Positions 45,587 to 53,410 of a stretch of 64,000 bases of DNA are shown here, piece by piece (positions within the stretch are counted from its first letter, which is position 1; every line of letters begins with the position of its first letter). Below the pieces are notes generated by a model. That model was not told where the DNA came from, made no database searches, and saw only the letters and a list, made by a program, of their open reading frames with translations. Source of the stretch: Paenibacillus ginsengihumi DSM 21568 (GTDB lineage Bacteria; Bacillota; Bacilli; Paenibacillales; NBRC-103111); NCBI RefSeq assembly GCF_000380965.1, contig NZ_KB905554.1, positions 62,001 through 126,000 of the forward strand. Reading direction: 5' to 3'. Position numbers and translations under genes: made by a program.

Positions 45587-47635
45587 ATGAATTTGTACGA
45601 TATTCCGGTGACGCAGGTGCAAGGCGTCAAAGGCAAGAAAGCCCAGGAGCTGCTGGCGCTCGGACTGGACACGGTCGGGCGCCTGCTCGACCATTATCCG
45701 TTCCGCTACGAGGACTATACGCTCCGCGATTGGTCGGACGTGAAGGACGGGGACAAGATCACGGTGCAGGGCACCATCGTCGGCGTTCCGCAGCTGCAGA
45801 TGTACGGGCGGACGAAGTCGCGGATGACCTGCAAGGTCGTCGTCGACCCGCTGTTCATCACGGCTGTGTGGTTCAACCGCCATTATCTGAAGGACAAGCT
45901 TCGGACCGGCGAGGAGATCGTGCTTACCGGCAAGTGGGATCAAAGAAGGCTGCAGCTGAACGTGACGGAGGTCGAATTTCCCGGCCAAGGCCCCTCCCGA
46001 ACGGGCACGCTGCAGCCTGTTTATTCCATTACCGCGGGTCTTACGCAAAAATGGATGCGCCAAACGATGAGCCAGGCGCTCGCCCAATTCTCCGCCGCCA
46101 TCGCCGAGGTGCTGCCGCCCGAGCTGACGCAGAAATACAAGCTGCCGCCCCGGCGATCGGCGGTGACGCTGCTTCATCTCCCGGGCAATGTCGAGCAGGG
46201 CAAGCTGGCCCGGCGGCGGATGGTGTACGAGGAGCTGTTCCTGTTTCAATTGAAAATGCAGGCTTACCGCGCGCTGAACCGCAGCCGCGCCGACGGTGTC
46301 GCGCATCCGGTCGATCTGCCGGCCGTCCGCGCCTTCGTGCGTGCGTTGCCGTTCAGGTTGACGGACTCGCAGAAGAAGGTGCTGGCGGAAATTCTCCACG
46401 ATCTGCAGCAGCCGTACTGCATGAACCGTCTGCTGCAGGGCGATGTCGGCTCAGGCAAGACGGTCGTCGCCGCGGCGGCGCTGTTCGCCGTGGTGAAGGC
46501 GGGCTATCAGGGGGCGCTCATGGTGCCGACGGAAATATTGGCCGAGCAGCACAAGCGCTCGCTCGACCGGCTGATGGAGCCGTACGGCATTCAGACGGCG
46601 CTCTTAACCGGCAGCCTGACGGACCGCCAGCGGCGCGAGACGCTCGGAGCGATCCAGATGGGGCTGGTCGATATCGTGGTCGGGACCCATGCGCTCATTC
46701 AGGAGGATGTGTTCTTCCGCCAGCTCGGTCTCGTCGTCACCGACGAGCAGCATCGCTTCGGCGTGCAGCAGCGCAGCGTCCTGCGGCGCAAAGGGATGAA
46801 CCCGGACGTGCTGACGATGACGGCGACGCCGATCCCGCGGACGTTGGCCATCACCGCCTTCGGCGATATGGACGTCTCGACGCTGCGCGAGCTGCCGCAA
46901 GGACGCAAGCCGATCAAGACGTATGCGGTCGCCCACAGCATGCTGGACCGCGTGATCGGCTTCATCCGCCGGGAGACGGCGGCCGGGCGTCAGGCGTACG
47001 TCATTTGCCCGCTGATCGAGGAATCAGACAAGCTGGACGTGCAGAACGCGATCGACGTGCATGCCCAGCTGCAATTCGCCCTTCCGGAATGCCGCGTCGG
47101 CCTGCTTCACGGCCGGATGCATCCGTCCGAGAAGGACGAGGTGATGCGCGATTTCAGCGAAGGAAGGCTGCACGTGCTCGTCTCGACGACCGTCATCGAG
47201 GTCGGCGTCGACGTGCCGAACGCGACGCTGATGGTCGTCTATGACGCCGACCGGTTCGGTTTGTCGCAGCTGCACCAGCTGCGCGGCCGGGTAGGCCGCG
47301 GCGAGCATCAATCCTACTGCGTGCTGATCGCCGATCCGAAAAGCGAGACGGGCAAGGAGCGGATGAAGGCGATGACCGAGACGAACGACGGCTTCGAGAT
47401 CGCCCGCCGCGATCTGGAGCTGCGGGGGCCCGGCGATTTCTTCGGAACGAAGCAGAGCGGCTTGCCCGAATTCAAGCTGGCGGACCCGGCCGCCGACTTC
47501 GAGCAGATGGAGCTTGCCCGCGACGACGCGGCGGAGCTGGTGCAGCGGCCCGATTTCTGGACGGCGCCCGTCTATGCGCCGCTGCGGGAGTTCCTGCAGC
47601 GGGAGCACATTTTCGATAACGAGCTGTTGGACTAA
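45587..47635 (+). CDS. recG: ATP-dependent DNA helicase RecG
   Basis: This helicase remodels stalled forks and Holliday junctions. The 682-residue protein has an N-terminal wedge/OB domain (RYEDYT, GRTKSRMTCKVVV), Walker A LLQGDVGSGKTVVAAAA, DEQHRFGVQQR, the TATPIPRTLAIT motif, STTVIEVGVDVPNA and QLRGRVGRGEHQSYC. The ATG at 45587 follows GAGGA. It is the last gene of the fakA-degV-recG group. Confidence 0.95.
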   Translation: MNLYDIPVTQVQGVKGKKAQELLALGLDTVGRLLDHYPFRYEDYTLRDWSDVKDGDKITVQGTIVGVPQLQMYGRTKSRMTCKVVVDPLFITAVWFNRHYLKDKLRTGEEIVLTGKWDQRRLQLNVTEVEFPGQGPSRTGTLQPVYSITAGLTQKWMRQTMSQALAQFSAAIAEVLPPELTQKYKLPPRRSAVTLLHLPGNVEQGKLARRRMVYEELFLFQLKMQAYRALNRSRADGVAHPVDLPAVRAFVRALPFRLTDSQKKVLAEILHDLQQPYCMNRLLQGDVGSGKTVVAAAALFAVVKAGYQGALMVPTEILAEQHKRSLDRLMEPYGIQTALLTGSLTDRQRRETLGAIQMGLVDIVVGTHALIQEDVFFRQLGLVVTDEQHRFGVQQRSVLRRKGMNPDVLTMTATPIPRTLAITAFGDMDVSTLRELPQGRKPIKTYAVAHSMLDRVIGFIRRETAAGRQAYVICPLIEESDKLDVQNAIDVHAQLQFALPECRVGLLHGRMHPSEKDEVMRDFSEGRLHVLVSTTVIEVGVDVPNATLMVVYDADRFGLSQLHQLRGRVGRGEHQSYCVLIADPKSETGKERMKAMTETNDGFEIARRDLELRGPGDFFGTKQSGLPEFKLADPAADFEQMELARDDAAELVQRPDFWTAPVYAPLREFLQREHIFDNELLD

Positions 47636-47651
47636 TCCCATAAAATAGGTA

Positions 47652-47702
47652 CACATGTCCGAGCCCTTCGTCATAGACTTTACTGTATGACTACAGTAAG
47701 TC
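47652..47702 (+). promoter_or_regulatory. Possible sigma-K-like promoter and inverted repeat before spoVIF
   Basis: CACA (47652-47655) and CATAGACTT (47672-47680), 16 bases apart, resemble the late mother-cell sigma-K pattern (mACm, 16-17 bases, CATAnnnTA) with one mismatch. GACTTTACTGTA and TACAGTAAGTC (47676-47702) form an inverted repeat across the expected start point, which could be an operator or a 5' mRNA stem. Confidence 0.35.
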
Positions 47703-47732
47703 CAATCGGCAAGACGAGCGGAGGTGCCTGGC

Positions 47733-48020
47733 ATGAGTTATGTGAAATACGGCTTCGATCCGGTCCAGGTAGAGCGGATCAAATTCAAACTGAAAAATCC
47801 GGCGGTCAAGGAAAGAGTCAAAATGATGATGAAAGGCGTGACCAAGTACGATCTGCAGGACCGGACCAAGGTGCGCCGTTTCGTCGACCAGCTGAGTTCC
47901 CTGCTGGGCGAATCGATGACGCCGCAGCAGAAGGAGCATCTGGTCAGCTTTGTCATTTCGCAAAAGATCGACCCGAACAACACGTTTCATTTGATCAAGC
48001 TGTGGGGCATGTTCCGCTAA
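47733..48020 (+). CDS. spoVIF: Stage VI sporulation protein F
   Basis: This 95-residue protein matches the SpoVIF (YjcC) family, needed for spore coat assembly in B. subtilis. Family features are the helix of basic and Met-rich sequence (NPAVKERVKMMMKGVTKYDL), LGESMTPQQKEHLVSFVISQ and the ending NTFHLIKLWGMF. GGAGGTG lies six bases before the ATG. The location after recG differs from B. subtilis. Confidence 0.87.
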   Translation: MSYVKYGFDPVQVERIKFKLKNPAVKERVKMMMKGVTKYDLQDRTKVRRFVDQLSSLLGESMTPQQKEHLVSFVISQKIDPNNTFHLIKLWGMFR

Positions 48021-48108
48021 CTCGGAAAGCGGGAGATGGGGGGCACGCGGCGAATCGGCGGTTGTCTTTGGTCGGAAAGCGCTGATGTCATGATCTGTTC
48101 TTATTTCG

Positions 48109-48124
48109 TGTGATCGAAATCACA
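48109..48124. promoter_or_regulatory. CRP/FNR-family operator upstream of hmp
   Basis: TGTGATCGAAATCACA is a perfect TGTGA-N6-TCACA palindrome, the consensus of CRP and of Bacillus FNR. Its centre (48116.5) lies 41-42 bases before the predicted transcription start (about 48158, from the -10 box TATACT at 48146-48151), the usual position for class II activation. There is no recognisable -35 box, as expected for an activator-dependent promoter. The regulator gene at 49601-50107 is a good candidate for the binding protein. Confidence 0.8.
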
Positions 48125-48185
48125 AAGCATGCGTATCCCCGCCTGTATACTGGGTTTATAACAACCCGAAAGGTGTGAATGACGT

Positions 48186-49427
48186 ATGCTGAACGAGAGG
48201 ACGATCGCCGTGATCAAATCGACGGTGCCGGTGCTTGCCGAGCACGGCACGGCGATTACGAAATGCTTTTATAAGCGTTTGTTCACCAATCATCCGGAGC
48301 TTCTGAACATATTCAACCATGCCAACCAGCATCGCGGCCGCCAGCCCGAGGCGCTGGCGGGAGCGGTCTATGCCGCCGCGGCGCATATCGACAACCTGGA
48401 GGCGATCCTTCCTGCCGTCAGACAGATCGCTCATAAGCACCGCAGCCTCGGCATCCGGCCGGAGCAGTACCCGATTGTCGGCGAAAATCTGCTTGCGGCG
48501 ATCAAGGAAGTGCTCGGCGATGCCGCGACGGACGAGATCATCCAGGCTTGGGCCGAATCGTACGGCGTCATTGCGGACGTCTTTATTTCGGTCGAAGCCG
48601 AGATGTACAGACAAGCCGAGCAGCAGGAAGGTGGCTGGGCGGACTTCCGCCCGTTCGTGGTGCAGCGCAAGGAGCGGGAAAGCGAGACGATCACTTCGTT
48701 CTATCTGGTGCCGCAGGACGGCGGTCCGCTGGCGCGGTTCGTTCCCGGCCAATATGTGAGCGTCAAGCCGGAGATGCCCGGCGAGCAATATACGCATATT
48801 CGCCAATATAGCCTGTCCGATGCGCCCGGGCGTCCTTATTACCGGATTACGGTCAAGCGCGAGGATGCCGCTGACGGCAAGCCGGCAGGCAAAGTGTCCA
48901 CATATTTGCATACATCGGTCCGCGAAGGGGACGTTCTTCAGCTCAGCGCTCCGGCCGGCGATTTTACGCTCGACGCCGAAGACGATCGCCCGATCGTTCT
49001 GCTGAGCGGCGGAGTCGGACTCACCCCGCTGGTCAGCATGCTGAACACGCTCGCGGAGCAGCCTTCGGACCGCTCGATCACGTTCATTCACGCAGCACTG
49101 CGCGGCAGCGTGCACGCTCTGAAGGAGCAGGTGAACGAAGTTGCTGCCCGGTGCCCGAATGTTCGCGTCTACTACGCTTATTCGTCGCCGACCGAGGAGG
49201 ATCGCGCTGCCGGCGGTTACGATAAGGAAGGCTTGATCGATGCAGAGTGGCTGCGGAGCGTCGTGCCGCAGGCAGACGTCCGGGTCTACTTGTGCGGCCC
49301 GACTCCGTTCATGGCCGCCATGTATCGGCAGCTTCTCGCCCTGGGCGTGCGGGAGAATGATATTCGCTACGAATTTTTCGGCCCCCAAGGCCAGCTTCTG
49401 GAAGAAGAGCAGGCGGTCCGGCGCTGA
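48186..49427 (+). CDS. hmp: Flavohemoglobin, nitric oxide dioxygenase
   Basis: This soluble enzyme oxidises nitric oxide to nitrate with O2 and NADPH. The 413-residue protein starts with a globin domain (Tyr29 in KCFYK on the distal side; proximal His85 in IAHKHRSLGI), then an FAD domain (RQYSLSD) and an NAD(P) domain (SGGVGLTPLVSM, YLCGPTPFM, YEFFGP). The ATG at 48186 follows AAAGGTG at about ten bases. A CRP/FNR-type palindrome sits upstream, and a strong terminator follows. Confidence 0.95.
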   Translation: MLNERTIAVIKSTVPVLAEHGTAITKCFYKRLFTNHPELLNIFNHANQHRGRQPEALAGAVYAAAAHIDNLEAILPAVRQIAHKHRSLGIRPEQYPIVGENLLAAIKEVLGDAATDEIIQAWAESYGVIADVFISVEAEMYRQAEQQEGGWADFRPFVVQRKERESETITSFYLVPQDGGPLARFVPGQYVSVKPEMPGEQYTHIRQYSLSDAPGRPYYRITVKREDAADGKPAGKVSTYLHTSVREGDVLQLSAPAGDFTLDAEDDRPIVLLSGGVGLTPLVSMLNTLAEQPSDRSITFIHAALRGSVHALKEQVNEVAARCPNVRVYYAYSSPTEEDRAAGGYDKEGLIDAEWLRSVVPQADVRVYLCGPTPFMAAMYRQLLALGVRENDIRYEFFGPQGQLLEEEQAVRR

Positions 49428-49476
49428 CGAAGCCGAGGGTATGGCCGGCGGCTTATCCGCTGCGACGCATCGATGC

Positions 49477-49520
49477 AAGAACCTCCTTGCCGCTTTGATT
49501 GCGGTAAGGAGGTTCTTTTC
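49477..49520. terminator. Strong terminator between hmp and the convergent regulator gene
   Basis: A 17-base arm (49477-49493, AAGAACCTCC onward) pairs with 49501-49517 with a single G-T pair and a 7-base loop, followed by Ts. It serves hmp and perhaps the convergent regulator gene. Confidence 0.85.
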
Positions 49521-49600
49521 GCTTTCGGCGCTGAACATTGGCGGGGCATGGCGGGCGGCCGCCGAGGCTTTGCGCCAGTTCGGCCAGCCTGCCGCTTGCG

Positions 49601-50107
49601 CTACCGAGCCTGCTTCCGCTCGCGCAGCAGCCGGTTGACCGTCTCGCGGCGCAGGCCGATCAGCTGGCCGATCTCTTCCTGCGTCAGCACCTCCGTCAGC
49701 GAGGCGGGGGAGATGTAGGTCTCGAACCATCGCTCGAGCTTGTCCAGCTTGGCGGCCGGCGTCATCTGGGTCAGCTGGTCGATGCGCTTCTGCATCATGC
49801 GGAGCTTGCTCTGCAGCAGCAGGGCAACCTCCCGGCATTTGGCCGCGTTGCCCTCCAGCTCCGCGTACCATTCGCGGGACGGTATCGTTTCGATCTCGCA
49901 GGCGACGAGCGCTACGGCCGTGCCGTGGTATTCCTTGGGAGAGATGAGCGAATGGTGCGGAATCACCTCTCCCGGAACGATGATGTTGACGAGGATCGGA
50001 TTGCCGTCCTCGTGCACCCGGAGTATTTTAAGGAGTCCGCTGCTGACGCGGTACAGCGGTCCGGTCTCCCCTTGCCGGAACAAAATTTCGCCTTTATTCA
50101 GGCGCAT
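49601..50107 (-). CDS. Crp/Fnr-family transcriptional regulator (short form)
   Basis: This regulator has 168 residues, shorter than the usual 210-240. It starts inside the cyclic-nucleotide-binding-like beta barrel (NKGEILFRQGETGPLYRVSSG), followed by a dimer helix and a winged helix-turn-helix (TQEEIGQLIGLRRETVNRLL). The recognition helix RETVNR keeps the Arg, Glu and Arg that read TGTGA in CRP, matching the operator before hmp. The barrel lacks the cAMP pocket signature, and there are only two Cys, not an FNR Fe-S cluster pattern. The ligand is therefore unknown; NO or redox sensing is an inference from context. AAAGGTGA precedes the ATG. Confidence 0.85.
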   Translation of the reverse strand: MRLNKGEILFRQGETGPLYRVSSGLLKILRVHEDGNPILVNIIVPGEVIPHHSLISPKEYHGTAVALVACEIETIPSREWYAELEGNAAKCREVALLLQSKLRMMQKRIDQLTQMTPAAKLDKLERWFETYISPASLTEVLTQEEIGQLIGLRRETVNRLLRERKQAR

Positions 50108-50203
50108 AGCTGAAGGTCACCTTTCCTGATTTGACAAGTCCCCAGTTAGTGCGGACGGCAAGCCAAATTCCCGTTATTAAACAACCGAAGCCGCCAGGTA
50201 TAA

Positions 50204-50515
50204 TCAGGAAATTGTCGAAGAACAAGATATACAATGGGCTGCGTAAATATGCTCTTCAAAATGGGCAAGCGTAGTCGAAACGGCCATTACAAGTTCTCCC
50301 AGCAATCCGGCAAAGTACGCCATAACAAAAATTACATGAGCAATGAGCCACCATTTCTTCTTATTGGCACTTAACTTGTTCGACATTCGATTTCCGATAA
50401 AAACCAATAAAGCGATCAACATCAAAATCGTCAATGCGATTGAACCGATCACAATAATGCCCATAATGGAATACTTCTTAAAGGCAGCGTGCAGCGTGAG
50501 CTTGCGGCGCGGCAT
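50204..50515 (-). CDS. Small membrane protein of unknown function
   Basis: This frame encodes 103 residues with two hydrophobic segments (IMGIIVIGSIALTILMLIALLVFI and WWLIAHVIFVMAYFAGLLGELVMAV) separated by a basic loop (NRMSNKLSANKKK). I do not recognise a family. There is no good SD at the ATG at 50515; an internal ATG at 50464 would give an 86-residue protein starting at the first membrane segment. It lies 27 bases after the YolD-like gene and may be the last gene of the SOS operon. Confidence 0.6.
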   Translation of the reverse strand: MPRRKLTLHAAFKKYSIMGIIVIGSIALTILMLIALLVFIGNRMSNKLSANKKKWWLIAHVIFVMAYFAGLLGELVMAVSTTLAHFEEHIYAAHCISCSSTIS

Positions 50516-50542
50516 CGCTTGGCTCGATGTTTCGCTATGAAA

Positions 50543-50878
50543 TTATTTCAGCGCAGCATCCATAATATCCGCTACCTGCACCCATACATAATCATTTTCC
50601 TGGGCAAGCCTGACGCTTTTTCGCTGCCGATCGATTTTTGTTATGATTCCTGTTAATCTGGAGATTTCAAATTCCTTGAATAATGCCAATTCCACTTCTT
50701 TTTTGCAAAGCATCGATTCAGAAAGGAGCATGGATATGCGTTCCATCTCCTGATCATCCAATTGCGGCCGCGCGTTTTTTCGCAAATTTTGCTGGTGCCG
50801 AATGTAAGCCTCCTTATGCTCCGGAAGCATCATTCTGGACGATTCGAACAGACCGTTTCCTTGCAGCTTTTTACTCAT
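50543..50878 (-). CDS. YolD-like protein
   Basis: This 111-residue protein resembles YolD/YqjX, small proteins encoded next to Y-family polymerases in Bacillus and its phages. The family core is visible: a hydrophilic N-terminus (LFESSRMMLPEHKEAYIRH), then ISRLTGIITKIDRQRKSVRL and ENDYVWVQVADIMDA. Its start overlaps the polymerase stop (ATGA), so the two proteins are made together. A role as accessory factor for the polymerase is suggested by the constant pairing. Confidence 0.85.
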   Translation of the reverse strand: MSKKLQGNGLFESSRMMLPEHKEAYIRHQQNLRKNARPQLDDQEMERISMLLSESMLCKKEVELALFKEFEISRLTGIITKIDRQRKSVRLAQENDYVWVQVADIMDAALK

Positions 50879-52119
50879 TTATAATGTCCTCCAATTTTTT
50901 GCGCCCGATCCCGCGCCTGGCCCGCAGCTTTTAAAGAAGAGGCGCGCATGATCGCGGCGTTTCCGTATTTCTCCTTGATTCGGTCAGTCGTTCTTTCCAG
51001 CGCTAACTTGACTTCGCGGTTATCGAATAAAGTGAGCTGATATTCCCGATCGCTGACCAATTGACTTAAAGTGACCCCGATTTTGCGAATGGGCAGCCCA
51101 TCCCAATGTCGTTTAAACAGTTTTTTCGCGGCGTGGAAAACCTCATCCGTCAGATTCGTCGGGTCGGGTAATTTCATTTGTCTGTAGAAGCCGGAAGGGC
51201 GGTCAAAGTCGGCTCCTTGACAAGCTACGGAAACGACCGAGCCCATATAGCCTTTCATTCGGGTTCGCTGACATACTAACTCGGCGAGCTCTAACAGGGG
51301 AACCATGATGTCGTCAAGCTCCCGGTAATCGAATGGAAGAGTCATCTGATGGCCGATCGCTTTTTGCAAATCGTGCGTGCCTGGAGTTACCGGGGAATGA
51401 TCCTTGCCGTTGGCAATGAGCCACAGCACTTCGCCGTTCACCCCCCACTTGGCTCTTAATTTGGCCAGGGGAGTTTGAGCCAGCTGGCCAATCGTATAAA
51501 TCCCCATGCTCGTTAAATGCCGGCACATCCGGGACCCCACCATAAACATCTGATGAATCGGCAGCGGCCAAAGCATGGCTGGCAGCTTTTCCACAGGCAG
51601 ATGGGAAATGCCCGAATGATTGCGTTTGGCGAAATTATCGCATGCCATTTTGGCGAGCACCTTGTTTTCGCTAATTCCAATGCGTACCCGAACGCCCGTT
51701 TCTTTCATGACTTTATCCTGAATGCTCTTCGCAATCTCATGAGGACCGCCAAAAAGCTGTAAACTTCCCGTGACATCCAAATACTGTTCATCGATGCTGT
51801 ACGGCTCTACCAAGTCGGTGTAGGATTGATAAATTTTCGTAATTTGCAAGGATACCTTGATATATTCCTCCATGCGAGGACGAATGACCACCAGATCAGG
51901 ACATTTGGCAAGCGCCTCTCCAAGCCTCTCTGCTGCAGTAACACCATGCTGCTTGGCCAGGGGGCACGCGGCGAGGACGATCCCGGAGCGACGGGCCGGG
52001 TCTCCCGCCACAACAACAGGTTGATCTTCATACTCGGGATGGGCGGCTTTTTCAACGCTGGCGTAAAAGGATTGACAATCCGCCAGCATGACGATTCGAC
52101 CTTGGCGATTGCTTCTCAT
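50875..52119 (-). CDS. Y-family DNA polymerase, UvrX/YqjW type
   Basis: This 414-residue translesion polymerase copies damaged DNA with low fidelity. Catalytic acids are present: Asp in LADCQSFYASVE and the pair in PYSIDEQYLDVTG. Residues RIGISENKVLAKMACD, the thumb helix-hairpin-helix (TSMGIYTIGQLAQTPLAKLRAKWG) and the C-terminal little-finger domain (HQMTLPFDYRELDDI onward) are all intact. The N-terminal DCQSFYASVE form is typical of UvrX/YqjW rather than of DinB. It overlaps both neighbours by four bases. Two LexA boxes about 600 bases upstream indicate SOS control. Confidence 0.92.
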   Translation of the reverse strand: MRSNRQGRIVMLADCQSFYASVEKAAHPEYEDQPVVVAGDPARRSGIVLAACPLAKQHGVTAAERLGEALAKCPDLVVIRPRMEEYIKVSLQITKIYQSYTDLVEPYSIDEQYLDVTGSLQLFGGPHEIAKSIQDKVMKETGVRVRIGISENKVLAKMACDNFAKRNHSGISHLPVEKLPAMLWPLPIHQMFMVGSRMCRHLTSMGIYTIGQLAQTPLAKLRAKWGVNGEVLWLIANGKDHSPVTPGTHDLQKAIGHQMTLPFDYRELDDIMVPLLELAELVCQRTRMKGYMGSVVSVACQGADFDRPSGFYRQMKLPDPTNLTDEVFHAAKKLFKRHWDGLPIRKIGVTLSQLVSDREYQLTLFDNREVKLALERTTDRIKEKYGNAAIMRASSLKAAGQARDRAQKIGGHYK

Positions 52120-52493
52120 AGGCTGCTCCTTAAGTCGACGTTGAGATATTTGCTCAAATATTGACTAAGCTCCGCTTTCACCAACCCCCAAAGCATCGAG
52201 AAGCTGTGATGATAGCCCCGGCACAAATAACGGGCCTCAATGCCCCATTCGGTTCGCTGCTGCTCGTACACCTTTATTCCTCTGCCGCGCATTCGTTTCC
52301 GAAGCAGCGCAATGTCTGCCGTAATTACATTTTGCGCAGACCGCAAGGCCTTTACATATACAACGTCCATCTTGAGCTTTACTGTCCCTAATGCTTGAAT
52401 ATCCCTTTCCAGCACGTCCAAAAGCATAGGGAGCAAAATGTACTCTTTGATCAATTGGAGGTCGCCTTCCGTCTCCAAGGGTGCCTGTGCCAT
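52116..52493 (-). CDS. Unknown protein of the SOS polymerase operon
   Basis: I do not recognise this 125-residue protein. It appears soluble and helical, with an acidic N-terminal helix (TEGDLQLIKEYILLPMLLDVLERDI), a segment rich in positively charged residues (IALLRKRMRGRGIKVYEQQRTEW), and an aromatic C-terminal part (YLCRGYHHSFSMLWGLVKAEL). GGGAGG precedes the ATG and its stop overlaps the polymerase start, so it is co-translated with the polymerase. By position it could be an accessory factor for lesion bypass, comparable in role (not in sequence) to ImuA. Confidence 0.75.
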   Translation of the reverse strand: MAQAPLETEGDLQLIKEYILLPMLLDVLERDIQALGTVKLKMDVVYVKALRSAQNVITADIALLRKRMRGRGIKVYEQQRTEWGIEARYLCRGYHHSFSMLWGLVKAELSQYLSKYLNVDLRSSL

Positions 52494-52517
52494 GCAATCA
52501 GCCTCCCGCCTAACTCC

Positions 52518-52625
52518 TCATTCGGCACTTTCCCGCAGCATGGAGCATAATAGACGAAAATGCTGCTCCATGGATGTGGCTGCTCCATACTCGAGTGCCC
52601 GAACACGATGCGAATCTTTTTCCAT
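52518..52625 (-). CDS. Possible 35-residue leader ORF in the SOS transcript
   Basis: A short frame starts at an ATG at 52625 and reads MEKDSHRVRALEYGAATSME and onward, ending about 25 bases before the next gene. It lies inside the predicted transcript starting near 52720. There is no SD close to the ATG, so it may not be translated. The frame is the only one of that region that looks protein-like to me. Confidence 0.3.
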   Translation of the reverse strand: MEKDSHRVRALEYGAATSMEQHFRLLCSMLRESAE

Positions 52626-52704
52626 GGGCCGTAATCGCGCGGCGGCTCTTCCGGTAACCGGCCGCTTTTTGCCTGACGGTGCGGGCAGCAGGATGAATAA
52701 ATAG

Positions 52705-52746
52705 GAACATATGTTCTAGTTTATTTAGCATACAGAACAAATATTC
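52705..52746 (-). promoter_or_regulatory. Two LexA boxes of the polymerase operon
   Basis: GAACATATGTTC (52705-52716) is a perfect core of the Gram-positive LexA (DinR) box, and GAACAAATATTC (52735-52746) is a one-mismatch copy. The second lies between the -35 and -10 boxes, the first directly downstream of the expected start, so LexA bound to both would block transcription. Confidence 0.85.
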
Positions 52747-52755
52747 GCATTTCAA
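52727..52755 (-). promoter_or_regulatory. Sigma-A promoter of the SOS polymerase operon
   Basis: On the minus strand TTGAAA (52755-52750) and TATGCT (52732-52727) are separated by 17 bases, giving a start near 52720. LexA boxes overlap it. The 5' leader is then about 225 bases before the first well-supported gene. Confidence 0.75.
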
Positions 52756-52880
52756 GAGGGGGAAAATTTTTCCTCGCCCTTCGTCCCGGCAGCTCAGGGC
52801 AAAAATAGGCCGATCAGCCTAGGAGCCAATTCGCCGCTCGCGCGTATTAATGTACATCGTCGATGAGAGGAGTTGTGGGT

Positions 52881-53339
52881 TTGGCTCGATTGGAATATCG
52901 GTTATATGCGGAAGGGGTTGCCGAATTTCCGATTCTGTACTATTATGACGGAATCGGGCGCGACGAGGCGGCTCTGCGTTTGGCATGCGATTATTTCGTG
53001 AAAGAAGGCCAAGTGTTCGAGAAAACGTCCGCGGCGGTGGAGACCGGCTGCTATGTCATCTACGTCCGCGAAGCGGAGGGAGAACGGGCGATGCATTGGA
53101 GCCCGCCCGACCCGAGCGGCGGCGGGGTCGCCATGGAGCTGAGGGAGTACAAGGAATGGACGGCCGACTATCGGCTTGTGCATACATACCGCTTTCCCGA
53201 CACGCTGGAAGCGATGCTTCGTCTGCAGGCGAACTATTTGTACGCGGAAGGCAAGGAATGGCAGCGGTGCTCGACGGAGATCGACGAGGACCGGCGAACT
53301 TACGTGTATTATGCGGAGCCTGCAGGCCAGGCCGATTAG
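52881..53339 (+). CDS. Hypothetical protein
   Basis: This 152-residue soluble protein is rich in aromatic and acidic residues. It has two similar-looking parts: LACDYFVKEGQVFEKTSAAVETGCYVIYVRE, and LQANYLYAEGKEWQRCSTEIDEDRRTYVYY, which suggests an internal duplication (long helix, then beta strand). I do not recognise a family. The TTG at 52881 lies eight bases after AGGAG; an upstream ATG at 52863 lies before that site. It is the first gene of a group with a lipoprotein, a glutathionylspermidine-synthase-like enzyme and a DUF350 protein. Confidence 0.75.
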   Translation: MARLEYRLYAEGVAEFPILYYYDGIGRDEAALRLACDYFVKEGQVFEKTSAAVETGCYVIYVREAEGERAMHWSPPDPSGGGVAMELREYKEWTADYRLVHTYRFPDTLEAMLRLQANYLYAEGKEWQRCSTEIDEDRRTYVYYAEPAGQAD

Positions 53340-53410
53340 GGCGCTGCGGCGGGCTGCATTCATGTTACTGCAGGCAGCCTGCCGTTTTTTTCTGGAGGAG
53401 GAAGGAACGG

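Noticed and set aside
50204-52755. Integrated mobile element carrying the Y-family polymerase
   Set aside because: Although AT-richer, the region has no integrase, transposase or flanking repeats that I can see; I keep only the statement that it may be acquired.
52510-52755. 81-codon minus-strand frame across the LexA boxes
   Set aside because: It begins upstream of the predicted transcription start, has no SD and shows no conserved features.
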